From positions 36,417-100,416 of the forward strand of contig NZ_WHOL01000056.1 in the NCBI RefSeq assembly GCF_009745975.1: a DNA stretch of 64,000 nucleotides, given 5' to 3'. The stretch is from Actinokineospora pegani (GTDB taxonomy: Bacteria > Actinomycetota > Actinomycetes > Mycobacteriales > Pseudonocardiaceae). Shown here piece by piece: positions 40,649 through 50,120 of this stretch. The notes under the pieces were generated by a model, which did not search any database, was not told the DNA's origin, and saw nothing but the letters and a program-made list of their open reading frames with translations. The translations under genes and the position numbers were made by a program. Positions within the stretch are counted from its first letter, which is position 1. Every line of letters begins with the position of its first letter.

Positions 40649-42634
40649 ATGACCCCGCCCACCCCCATCACCTCCCTCCTGGTCGCCAACCGCGGCGAGA
40701 TCGCCCGCCGCGTCTTCCGGACCGCCCGCGACCTCGGCATCGCCACGGTCGCCGTCTACTCCGACGCCGACGCGGACTCCCCGCACGTCCGCGAGGCCGA
40801 CGCCGCCGTGCGGCTCCCCGGCGCGTCGCCGAGCGAGACCTATTTGCGCTCGGACCTGCTCATCCAGGCCGCGCTCGACGCGGGCGCCGACGCCGTGCAC
40901 CCCGGATACGGGTTCCTGTCGGAGAACGCCGCGTTCGCCCGCGCGGTGATCGGGGCCGGGCTGACCTGGGTGGGACCGCCGGTCGAGGCGATCGAGAGCA
41001 TGGGGTCGAAGATCGAGTCCAAGCGGCTGATGGCGGCCGCGGGCGTGCCCGTGCTCGCCGACCTCGCCGACCCGACCGAGGACGACCTGCCCCTGCTGGT
41101 CAAGGCCTCCGCGGGCGGTGGCGGGCGCGGGATGCGGGTCGTGCGGGAGCTGGGCGCGCTGGCGGGGGAGGTCGAGGCGGCCCGGTCCGAGGCGGCGTCC
41201 GCGTTCGGCGACCCGACGGTGTTCGTCGAGCCGTACCTCGAGACGGGCCACCACATCGAGGTCCAGGTCATGGCCGACCGGCACGGCACGGTGTGGGCGG
41301 TGGGGGAGCGGGAGTGCTCCATCCAGCGCAGGCACCAGAAGGTCGTCGAGGAGGCGCCGTCCCCGCTGGTCGAGCGGATCGCGGGGATGCGGGACACGCT
41401 GTTCGACGCCGCCCGCAAGGCCGCCGCCGCGATCGGCTACGAGGGCGCGGGCACCGTGGAGTTCCTCGCCGACGACTCCGGCCGCTTCTACTTCCTGGAG
41501 ATGAACACCCGGCTGCAGGTCGAGCACCCGGTCACCGAGTGCGTCACCGGCCTCGACCTGGTCGCCCTGCAACTGTCGGTCGCCGAAGGCGCGCCGCTGG
41601 ACCCGCGGCCGCCCGCCACCACGGGGCACGCCATCGAGGTCCGGCTCTACGCCGAGGACCCCGCGCTGGACTGGCGGCCGCAGAGCGGGACCCTGCACCG
41701 GTTCGAGGTCCCCGGCGCCACCGCCGAGTTCGCCTGCCCCGGGCCGCGCGGGCTGCGACTGGACTCCGGCGTCGAGTCCGGCTCGGTCGTCGGCGTGCAC
41801 TACGACCCGATGCTGGCCAAGGTCATCGCCTGGGCGCCCGACCGGACCGCGGCCGCGCGGGCGCTGGGCGGGGCGCTCGCCAAGGCCCGGCTGCACGGCG
41901 TGGTGACCAACCGCGACCTGCTCGTGCGCGTGCTGCGCCACCCCGCGTTCCTCGCCGGGGACACCGACACCGCGTTCTTCGACCGGCACGGCCTGGCCGC
42001 GCTCGCCGCGCCGTTGGCGGACGAGGACACCGAGGCGCTGTCCGCGCTCGCCGCCGCACTGGCCGACGCCGAGGCCAACCGGGTCGCCGCGCCCGTGCTC
42101 GGGCGGGTGCCCGGCGGGTGGCGCAACGTCGTCTCCCAGCCCCAGGTCAAGTCCTACACCGGCGTCCGCGGCGAGCACGAGATCCGCTACCGGGTCAGTC
42201 GCGCCGGCCTGGTGGCCGACGGCTTCCCCGGCGCCACACTGGTCTCGGCCGCGCCGGACGAGGTCGCGCTGGAGGTCGGCGGGGTGCTGCGGCGGTTCGC
42301 GGTGGCAGTCGCGGGCCGGTCGGTGTGGGTGGAGTCCGCGCTCGGGCCCGTCGCGCTGTCGGTGGTGGAGCGGTTCCCGGACCCGGCCGACCAGGTGGCC
42401 GCCGGGTCGCTGCTCGCGCCGATGCCGGGAACGGTCGTGCGCGTCGCCGCCCGGGTCGGCGACACCGTGGCCGCCGGGCAGCCGCTGCTGTGGCTGGAGG
42501 CCATGAAGATGGAGCACCGCATCGTCGCCCCCGCCGACGGGGTGGTCGACGAGTTGCCGGTGGCCGTGGGGGACCAGGTCGACGTCGGCCGCGTGCTCGC
42601 CGTGGTGCGCGCGGCAGAACAGGAGGGGTCATGA
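40649..42634 (+). CDS. Acyl-CoA carboxylase alpha subunit (biotin carboxylase + BCCP)
   Basis: A 661-residue biotin-dependent subunit. Biotin carboxylase occupies about residues 1-450: LLVANRGEIARRVFRTARDLG, the ATP-grasp loop KASAGGGGRGMRVV, ERECSIQRRHQKVVEEAPSP, and FLEMNTRLQVEHPVTE. A linker domain follows, and the biotinyl domain is at about 590-655 with the modified lysine in WLEAMKMEHRI. The single-chain arrangement matches methylcrotonyl- and geranyl-CoA carboxylase alpha subunits. It is coupled by ATGA to the next dehydrogenase. Confidence 0.93.
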   Translation: MTPPTPITSLLVANRGEIARRVFRTARDLGIATVAVYSDADADSPHVREADAAVRLPGASPSETYLRSDLLIQAALDAGADAVHPGYGFLSENAAFARAVIGAGLTWVGPPVEAIESMGSKIESKRLMAAAGVPVLADLADPTEDDLPLLVKASAGGGGRGMRVVRELGALAGEVEAARSEAASAFGDPTVFVEPYLETGHHIEVQVMADRHGTVWAVGERECSIQRRHQKVVEEAPSPLVERIAGMRDTLFDAARKAAAAIGYEGAGTVEFLADDSGRFYFLEMNTRLQVEHPVTECVTGLDLVALQLSVAEGAPLDPRPPATTGHAIEVRLYAEDPALDWRPQSGTLHRFEVPGATAEFACPGPRGLRLDSGVESGSVVGVHYDPMLAKVIAWAPDRTAAARALGGALAKARLHGVVTNRDLLVRVLRHPAFLAGDTDTAFFDRHGLAALAAPLADEDTEALSALAAALADAEANRVAAPVLGRVPGGWRNVVSQPQVKSYTGVRGEHEIRYRVSRAGLVADGFPGATLVSAAPDEVALEVGGVLRRFAVAVAGRSVWVESALGPVALSVVERFPDPADQVAAGSLLAPMPGTVVRVAARVGDTVAAGQPLLWLEAMKMEHRIVAPADGVVDELPVAVGDQVDVGRVLAVVRAAEQEGS

Positions 42635-43791
42635 CCAGCTTCACCGAGACCGAGGAGCGGCAGGCGCTGCGCCGCGCCGTCGCCGAGCTGGGGCGCAAGT
42701 ACGGCCACGAGTACACGCTCAAGGCCGCCCGCGCGGGCGGGCACACCCCCGAGCTGTGGGACGAGGCCGGGCGGCTGGGCTACCTCGGGGTCAACGTGCC
42801 CGAGGAGTACGGCGGCGGGGGCGGCGGCATCGGCGACCTGGCCGCGGTGTGCGAGGAGTTGGGCGCCACCGGGACCGGCCTGCTGCAGATGGTCGTCTCG
42901 CCCGCCATCTGCGCCACGATCATCGCCCGCTTCGGCACCGCCGAGCAGAAGGGGCGGTGGCTGCCCGGGTTCGCCGACGGCTCGCTGCGCATGGCCTTCG
43001 CCATCACCGAGCCCGACGCGGGCTCCAACTCCCACCGGCTCACCACCACCGCCCGCCGCGACGGCGACGGCTGGGTCCTCAACGGGCGCAAGGTCTACAT
43101 CTCCTGCGTCGACGAGTCGCACTCGGTGCTGGTGGTCGGGCGCACCGAGGACGCCAAGACCGGCAAGCTCAAGCCGGTGCTGTTCGTGGTGCCCACCGAC
43201 ACCCCCGGGTTCAGCTACCACCGCATCGAGATGGACATCATCGCCCCCGACGACCAGTTCCAGGTCTTCATCGACGACGTGCACCTGCCCGCCGAGGCGC
43301 TGGTCGGCTCGGAGGACGCGGCGCTGATGCAACTGTTCGCCGGGCTCAACCCCGAGCGGATCATGGCCGCCTCCTACGCCATCGGCATGGGCCGCTTCGC
43401 CCTGGACAAGGCCGTCGAGTACGCCAAGACCCGCACGGTGTGGAAGGACCCGATCGGCGCGCACCAGGCCGTGGCCCACCCGCTCGCGCACGCCAAGGTC
43501 GAGCTGGAACTCGCGAAGCTGATGACCCAGAAGGCCGCCGCCCTGTTCGACTCCGGCGACGACATGGCCGCGGGCGAGGCGGCGAACATGGCCAAGTACG
43601 CCGCGGGCGAGGCCGTGGTCAAGGCGGTCGACGCGGCCGTGCAGACCCACGGCGGGAACGGCCTGGCCAGCGAGTACGGCCTCGGCGCCCTGGTCGCGGC
43701 GTCCCGGTTGAGCCGGATCGCCCCGGTGAGCCGGGAGATGATCCTCAACTTCATCTCCCAGTTCTCCCTGGGCCTCCCGAAGTCCTACTAG
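42631..43791 (+). CDS. Acyl-CoA dehydrogenase (second in operon)
   Basis: A 386-residue acyl-CoA dehydrogenase, distinct from the first. LGYLGVNVPEEYGGGGGGIGDLAAVCEEL, FAITEPDAGSNSHRLTTTARR and VLNGRKVYISCVDESHSVLVVGR mark the FAD-binding and middle domains. QTHGGNGLASEYGLGALVAASRL near residue 350 is the C-terminal signature. The paired dehydrogenases in the operon suggest two oxidation steps around the carboxylation, as in AtuD- and Liu-type pathways. Confidence 0.88.
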   Translation: MTSFTETEERQALRRAVAELGRKYGHEYTLKAARAGGHTPELWDEAGRLGYLGVNVPEEYGGGGGGIGDLAAVCEELGATGTGLLQMVVSPAICATIIARFGTAEQKGRWLPGFADGSLRMAFAITEPDAGSNSHRLTTTARRDGDGWVLNGRKVYISCVDESHSVLVVGRTEDAKTGKLKPVLFVVPTDTPGFSYHRIEMDIIAPDDQFQVFIDDVHLPAEALVGSEDAALMQLFAGLNPERIMAASYAIGMGRFALDKAVEYAKTRTVWKDPIGAHQAVAHPLAHAKVELELAKLMTQKAAALFDSGDDMAAGEAANMAKYAAGEAVVKAVDAAVQTHGGNGLASEYGLGALVAASRLSRIAPVSREMILNFISQFSLGLPKSY

Positions 43792-43859
43792 GGCGGCCCT
43801 GGCCGGCAGGATGGCCGGGTCCGTGCGCCGTGAACCCGAGACCCGTGAGGAGGCCGACG

Positions 43860-44474
43860 GTGGCCGAGGTGGTCCGCGAGCCGCGCCAGGACCGCAGCCG
43901 GGCGACCCGGCAGCGGTTGCTGGCGGCCGCCGTGGACTGCCTGGCCGAGGTCGGCTGGTCCGGCAGCACGGTGTCGGTGGTCGCTGAGCGCGCCGGTGTC
44001 TCCCGCGGCGCCGCTCAGCACCACTTCCCGACCCGTGAGGACCTGTTCACCGCCGCCATCGACTACGTCACCGAGGAACGCCTGGCCCACCTGCGCGCCG
44101 ACCTGCCCAACCTGCCCCCGGGCGAGGACCGCACCGAGGCCGTCGTCACCACCCTCGGTGAGATGTTCACCGGCAAGCTCTTCCGCGCCGCCCTGCAACT
44201 CTGGGTCGCCGCCGCCTCCGACCCCCTGCTCAAGGCCCGCGTCGTCCCCCTCGAGGCCAAGGTCGGCCGCGAGACCCACCGCCTCACCCTCGAGGCGCTC
44301 GCCGCCGACGAGTCCCACCCCGGCGTCCGCGCCGCCGTCCAGGCCACCCTCGACCTCGCCCGCGGCCTCGGTCTGGCCAACACCCTCACCGACGACACCA
44401 ACCGCCGCCGCCGCGTCCTCGCCCAGTGGTCGGCCATGCTCTCCGCCGCCCTCGCCACGGACCCGGAGAGTTAA
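43860..44474 (+). CDS. TetR-family regulator of the acyl-CoA operon
   Basis: A 204-residue TetR repressor. The HTH is at about residues 12-58 (RATRQRLLAAAVDCLAEVGWSGSTVSVVAERAGVSRGAAQHHFPTRED); the rest is a helical ligand domain. GTG 43860 is preceded by GAGGAGG at good spacing. It is the last gene of the operon and probably responds to an acyl-CoA intermediate, binding the CAAGCAT/ATGCTTG palindrome at the operon front. Its stop overlaps the stop of the convergent GlxA-type gene by 2 nt. Confidence 0.9.
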   Translation: MAEVVREPRQDRSRATRQRLLAAAVDCLAEVGWSGSTVSVVAERAGVSRGAAQHHFPTREDLFTAAIDYVTEERLAHLRADLPNLPPGEDRTEAVVTTLGEMFTGKLFRAALQLWVAAASDPLLKARVVPLEAKVGRETHRLTLEALAADESHPGVRAAVQATLDLARGLGLANTLTDDTNRRRRVLAQWSAMLSAALATDPES

Positions 44475-45430
44475 CGGCCGGTGCTGAACGCGCGCCGGTA
44501 GCGCTGCGGGGTGGTCTCGGTGAGGCGGCCGAAGTGGTGGCGGAACGTCGACGTGGAGCGGAAGCCGACGTCGTGGGCGATGCGGTCGACCGAGAGGTCG
44601 GTGCTCTCCAGGAGTTCCTGCGCGCGGCGGATCCGGGTGCGCAGCAGCCAGTGCATGGGGGTCGTCCCGACGCCCGCGGCGAAGCGGCGGCTGAAGGTGC
44701 GCTGGCTCATCGCGGCCTGGCGGGCGAGGTCGGCGAGGCTGAGGTCCTCGGCGAGGTGCTCCTCCGCCCAGTGCAGCGTCGCGGCCAGCTCGTCGGGCCG
44801 CGCGGGGGTGTCGTAGGCGATGTACTGCGACTGGCCCCCGTCTCGTCGGACGGGGGCGACCAGCATGCGGGCCACCCCGGCCGCGACGGCGGCTCCCCGG
44901 TCCAGCTCCACCAGGTGCAGGCAGAGGTCCAGGGCGGCGGTCACGCCTGCCGCGCTGTAGACCCCGTCCTGGCCGACGAACAGGCTCTTCGGGGACAGCA
45001 GCACCGCGGGGTGGCGCCGCGCGAACTCCGCGCACCAGTACCAGTGCGTGGTCGCGGGCCTGCCGTCGAGGAGTCCGGTGGCCGCGACGGTGAACGCGCC
45101 CGCGCACAGCGAGGCGATCCGGGCGCCCCGCTCGTGCGCGGCGAGGAGCAGCTCGAGGACGTGTTCGGGTGGGGGGTCCAGGAACGACGTGTGCGCGGGG
45201 ACCACGACGGTGTCCGCCCGCGCCGCCCACCGCCAGTCGTATTCCGGGCGCACGGCGAACGAGGACGGCCCGGACAGCGACGCGCTCGCGACCCAGTCGC
45301 CGTCGCCCGCGACCCCCACCTCGTACGCGTCAGCGCCCAGCCGCACGTTCGCGGCCTCGAACACCTGGACGGCGGTCGCCAGCTCGAGGGCGACGACCCC
45401 CTCCTGCGCGAGGACCGCCACCCGGTGCAT
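44471..45430 (-). CDS. GlxA-family regulator (DJ-1/PfpI domain + AraC HTH)
   Basis: A 319-residue regulator with an N-terminal amidotransferase-like domain (about 1-170) and a C-terminal AraC-type double HTH (about 210-310). The first part has ASLCAGAFTVAATGLLDGRPATTHW, including the nucleophile-elbow Cys. The second part reads LSLADLARQAAMSQRTFSRRF and SVDRIAHDVGFRSTSTFRHHFGR. It is divergent from the DJ-1/PfpI gene at 45529, which is probably its target. Confidence 0.9.
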   Translation of the reverse strand: MHRVAVLAQEGVVALELATAVQVFEAANVRLGADAYEVGVAGDGDWVASASLSGPSSFAVRPEYDWRWAARADTVVVPAHTSFLDPPPEHVLELLLAAHERGARIASLCAGAFTVAATGLLDGRPATTHWYWCAEFARRHPAVLLSPKSLFVGQDGVYSAAGVTAALDLCLHLVELDRGAAVAAGVARMLVAPVRRDGGQSQYIAYDTPARPDELAATLHWAEEHLAEDLSLADLARQAAMSQRTFSRRFAAGVGTTPMHWLLRTRIRRAQELLESTDLSVDRIAHDVGFRSTSTFRHHFGRLTETTPQRYRRAFSTGR

Positions 45431-45528
45431 GGCGCGATCTTAGAACAAGTTGGCCTTCGTGCCACTACTTCGATCACCGGACCCGGGCCGATACTCGGCT
45501 GGGACACAACCACCGAGGAGGCCCGCCC

Positions 45529-46203
45529 ATGGCGCCCGACCGCCCTGTAGTCGCGATGCTGCTCTACCCCGGCCTCACCAACCTCGACCTGGTCGGGCCG
45601 CACGCCGTCTGGTCGTGGGCGATGGACGTGCACCTGGTCTGGAAGGACCTCGACCCCGTCGAGACCGACAGCGGCATGAAGATCCTGCCCACCACCACGC
45701 TCGCGAACTGCCCCGCCGACGTCGACGTCCTGTTCGTCCCCGGTGGGGCGGGCACGTCGGACGCGATCGCCGACCCCGAGGTCCTCGACTTCCTGGCCGA
45801 CCGGGGCTCCCGGGCCCGCTACGTCACCTCGGTGTGCACCGGCTCCCTCATCCTCGCCGCGGCGGGCCTGCTGCGGGGCTACCGCGCGGGCACGCACTGG
45901 GCGTTCCGGGAGCACCTCGCCCCGATGGGCGCCGAGTGCGTGGCCGAGCGGGTCGTGGTCGACCGCAACCGCGTCACCGGCGGCGGTGTCACCGCGGGCA
46001 TCGACTTCGGCCTGACCGTCCTGGCTGAGCTCGCGGGCGACGACCGAGCCCGCTTCGCCCAGCTCGTCCTCGAGTACGACCCCGCCCCGCCCTTCGACGC
46101 GGGCGCCCCGGAGAAGGCCGACCCCGCCACCGTTGAGGCGGTCCGCTCGATCCTCACCGAGGACCACGCCACCCTGCGCCGGATCATCAGCGGGCTGGCC
46201 TAG
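45529..46203 (+). CDS. DJ-1/PfpI family protein (isonitrile hydratase-like)
   Basis: A 224-residue single-domain DJ-1/PfpI protein. VAMLLYPGLTNLDLVGPHAVWSW near residue 8 carries the conserved Asp, VLFVPGGAGTSDAI follows, and VTSVCTGSLILAAAGLLRGYRAGTHW holds the nucleophilic Cys and nearby Thr. The ending VTGGGVTAGIDFGLTVLAELAGDD is typical of InhA-like isonitrile hydratases. The gene is divergent from a GlxA-type regulator, a common pair. Confidence 0.87.
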   Translation: MAPDRPVVAMLLYPGLTNLDLVGPHAVWSWAMDVHLVWKDLDPVETDSGMKILPTTTLANCPADVDVLFVPGGAGTSDAIADPEVLDFLADRGSRARYVTSVCTGSLILAAAGLLRGYRAGTHWAFREHLAPMGAECVAERVVVDRNRVTGGGVTAGIDFGLTVLAELAGDDRARFAQLVLEYDPAPPFDAGAPEKADPATVEAVRSILTEDHATLRRIISGLA

Positions 46204-46221
46204 AACCGGGTGCCGCCCGTC

Positions 46222-47445
46222 TCAGACGGCCTCGAAGACCACGGGGAGGTTGTCGGTGGGCAGCGGGTTCGGCGAGCAGCGCCACTGCGGCGCGTACTCG
46301 CGCGGCAGCGCCCACCGGTGCGAGCGCAGGATCGCGTGCAGGACGGCCTTCACCTCGTGCAGCCCGAAGTACGTGCCCAGGCACTTGTGCGCGCCGCCGC
46401 CGAAGGGCAGCCACGCGAACGGGTGCGCCCGCTCCTCCCTCCGCCCGTCGCCGAACCGGTCCGGGTCGAAAGTGGACGGTTCGGTCCACGTGGCCGGTGC
46501 GTGGTGGGTGGCCCAGACCGAGAACGCGACCAGCGTGCCCGCCGGGATGTGGCGGCCCTGCAACGAGGTCTCGCGGACCGCCCGCCGCAGCAGGTGCGGC
46601 ACCGGGGCGGCCAGGCGCAGGGCCTCCTTGGTGACCAGGTCGAGCGCGGTCAGGCCCGCGAGCCGGTCGACCGAGGGCGGGTCGACCGACAGGCACTCGA
46701 CCCGGGCCCGGTCCTGCCACTCGGGGTCGCGGCCCAGGTGCAGCACGGCCGAGGCCACCGCGGTGACCAGGGTCTGGGCGGCGGTGCGGGTGAGCAGGTC
46801 GAGGTGGTCGACGACGTCGGCGTCGGTGAGCATGTGGCCCTCGGGGGTGCGGGCCTGGCACAGCGCGGTGAGCAGGTCGTCGCCGTTGCCGCGGCGGCGG
46901 GCCGGGACCTCGGCCAGCGGGGCGGAGGCGCCGTCGAGCAGGACCCCGGTGGTGACGGAGTCGGCGAGGTCGCGCAGCCGGGGCACCAGCGGGCCCGACG
47001 ACCAGCGCGGCACGTCGCGCTTGGCGATGTCGTCCACGCGGCGCAGGTAGGCCGCCACCCGGTCGGCGGTGAAGGCCTCCTGCAGCAGTCGGCGGTGGTG
47101 CAGGTGGTCGTCGCCGTCGCGGGCGAGCAGGCCGGTGTTGGCGTGCGGGGCGGGCCAGCCGGACTGGCTGAACGCGCGGCCCCGGTCGGCGAGCAGCTCG
47201 GCGGCCGCCTCCGCCCCGGCCACGAGCACGACCCGCGACCCCGCCGCCGCCACCCACGACACGGGCCCGTGCCGCTCGACCCGCTCGACGGTGAACCCGG
47301 GGTCCCGCAACGGGAGCTGGCCGTAGCCCACCAGCGGCGGGCCCGCGTCGCCAGGCACGGCGAGCAGGCCCGCCGGGGCCGCCGCCAGCTCAGCCGACGG
47401 CCACTGCCGGTCCCGGGTCCACCGGTCGAGCAACCCCACGTCCAC
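46222..47445 (-). CDS. Cytochrome P450
   Basis: A 407-residue P450. The heme ligand is in FGGGAHKCLGTYFG near residue 340, the ExxR motif is KEALRL near 268, and the PERF-like segment is DPDRFGDGRR. In the I-helix, the usual AGxDT oxygen-activation motif reads AAQT (TRTAAQTLVTAV), so the acidic residue is replaced by Gln; this occurs in some P450s with altered chemistry. There is no redox partner nearby. It is convergent with the DJ-1 gene; the substrate is unknown. Confidence 0.92.
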   Translation of the reverse strand: MDVGLLDRWTRDRQWPSAELAAAPAGLLAVPGDAGPPLVGYGQLPLRDPGFTVERVERHGPVSWVAAAGSRVVLVAGAEAAAELLADRGRAFSQSGWPAPHANTGLLARDGDDHLHHRRLLQEAFTADRVAAYLRRVDDIAKRDVPRWSSGPLVPRLRDLADSVTTGVLLDGASAPLAEVPARRRGNGDDLLTALCQARTPEGHMLTDADVVDHLDLLTRTAAQTLVTAVASAVLHLGRDPEWQDRARVECLSVDPPSVDRLAGLTALDLVTKEALRLAAPVPHLLRRAVRETSLQGRHIPAGTLVAFSVWATHHAPATWTEPSTFDPDRFGDGRREERAHPFAWLPFGGGAHKCLGTYFGLHEVKAVLHAILRSHRWALPREYAPQWRCSPNPLPTDNLPVVFEAV

Positions 47446-47572
47446 TCCCGCCGAGTCCGAGAAGAACTCCGGACTCTACTGGCGGGCCCACCGCGCGGTG
47501 AACGGAGTGCGGGAAGCCGCCACCGCGGCCGGGGGACGCGGGGGAAGTAGTGTCGCTATTCGAGTAAGGGGG

Positions 47573-48766
47573 CTATGACCGTTCCGCCGCTGCCCCGGCC
47601 GCCGCGAGCACCGCCGCCGCGATCGCGGCCAGTTCGGCGGCCAGTCCGGGGCGGTCGGCGAACCGGGCGGTCCGCGGGATGTCGTTGACGACCGTCAGCG
47701 CGGCGTGCACCGCCACGCGCGCCGTGGCCTCGTCCAGCTCCGGGGAGACCGAACGCGACAGGCGCACCCATTCGGCGACGTAACCGCGCTGCATCGCCCG
47801 CAGCTCGCGGCTGTCGCGCTCGGGCAGGTTGGCCAGCTCGGTGGTGTAGACGGCGATCAGGTCGTCGGACCGCAGGACCGTGTCGACGTAGGAGCGGGCC
47901 AGGCGGCCCAGGGCGTCCGCGGGGTCGGCGGCGGTGGCCAGGGCGTCCTCGAGGCCCAGGGTGAGCCGGTCGGCCATCCGCCGGGACGCGGCCAGCAGCA
48001 GCTCGGACTTGCCCGCGAAGTGCCGGTACACGCTCGGCCCCGCGATCCCGGTCGCCGCGCCGATGTCGTCCATGCTCACCGCGTGGAACCCGTGCTCGCG
48101 GAACAGCCGGGTGGCCGCGGTCAGCAGCTCCTCGCGGCGCGAGGGCGGCGGCGCGACCCGGGTGCGCCACTCGTCCGAGCGGGGCCGGGCGGTGGGCAGG
48201 TCGGTGTGGACCACGGCGCGGGCGAGCCGGGCGAGCAGCTCGGCGAACCCCGCGCGCGGGGTGGCGTGGTGGTCGCCGACGCTGCCGAACACGCTCAGCG
48301 CCGCGAAGCACAGGAGCTGGGTCTGCCCCGCGTCGAGACCGGGGCGCAGCGCCCGCAGCCCGGCCAGCCAGTCGGTGAGCAGGCTGCCCGCTCGGCCGCG
48401 CAGGTCCTTCTGGTCGGCCTCGCGCATGTGCCTGCCCTGCCAGCGCCACAGCGCGGTCAGCTCGCGGTGCTCGACGGAGACCTCGGCGGCGGCCAGCAGC
48501 AGCGGGCCCAGCCTGTGGCCGGGGTCGTCGGCCAGGCCGCCGACCGCGGCGCGCAGCCGGTCGGCCAGTTCGTCGACCCCGGTCAGCAGCACATGGCCCA
48601 GGACGTCCTGCTTGTTCTGGAAGTGCCGGTAGAGCGCGGAGGCGGTCACCCCGCCCGCGGCGGCGATGTCGCCGACGCCGACGTTGTGGAACCCGTCGCG
48701 GGCGAACAGCCCGGCCGCGGCGACGGCGAGGAGCTGCTTGCGGTTGCGCGGCCTGGCGCCGGTCAC
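47573..48766 (-). CDS. Double TetR-family regulator (two TetR units in one chain)
   Basis: A 397-residue protein consisting of two complete TetR units. The first HTH (about 8-55) includes [23 protein letters not shown] and [11 protein letters not shown]. The second (about 208-255) includes [23 protein letters not shown] and [10 protein letters not shown]. Each is followed by its own helical domain. The GTG at 48766 follows GGAGGAGA; upstream in-frame starts lack this signal. It is divergent from fadA-fadB and probably represses them. Such fusions could bind DNA as one polypeptide with four-helix symmetry. Confidence 0.88.
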   Translation of the reverse strand: MTGARPRNRKQLLAVAAAGLFARDGFHNVGVGDIAAAGGVTASALYRHFQNKQDVLGHVLLTGVDELADRLRAAVGGLADDPGHRLGPLLLAAAEVSVEHRELTALWRWQGRHMREADQKDLRGRAGSLLTDWLAGLRALRPGLDAGQTQLLCFAALSVFGSVGDHHATPRAGFAELLARLARAVVHTDLPTARPRSDEWRTRVAPPPSRREELLTAATRLFREHGFHAVSMDDIGAATGIAGPSVYRHFAGKSELLLAASRRMADRLTLGLEDALATAADPADALGRLARSYVDTVLRSDDLIAVYTTELANLPERDSRELRAMQRGYVAEWVRLSRSVSPELDEATARVAVHAALTVVNDIPRTARFADRPGLAAELAAIAAAVLAAAGAAAERS

Positions 48767-48819
48767 CAAATCTCCTCCCGTGTGAGCTGTCCGTTGCACT
48801 TTATGGTCGGCCTGCGACA

Positions 48820-48847
48820 TTGACAAGCTGCGGATTCGGGGCAGAAT
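48820..48847 (+). promoter_or_regulatory. Likely promoter of fadA-fadB
   Basis: A perfect -35 TTGACA at 48820-48825 and a -10-like CAGAAT at 48842-48847 with 16-bp spacing, 48 bp before the fadA start and 54 bp from the divergent TetR gene. Confidence 0.5.
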
Positions 48848-48894
48848 GTGAATCGTCATTAGCGCACACGTACCGTCGGAAGGACTGGACGAGC

Positions 48895-50109
<1,215 letters not shown>

Positions 50110-50120
50110 GGCACCGGGAC

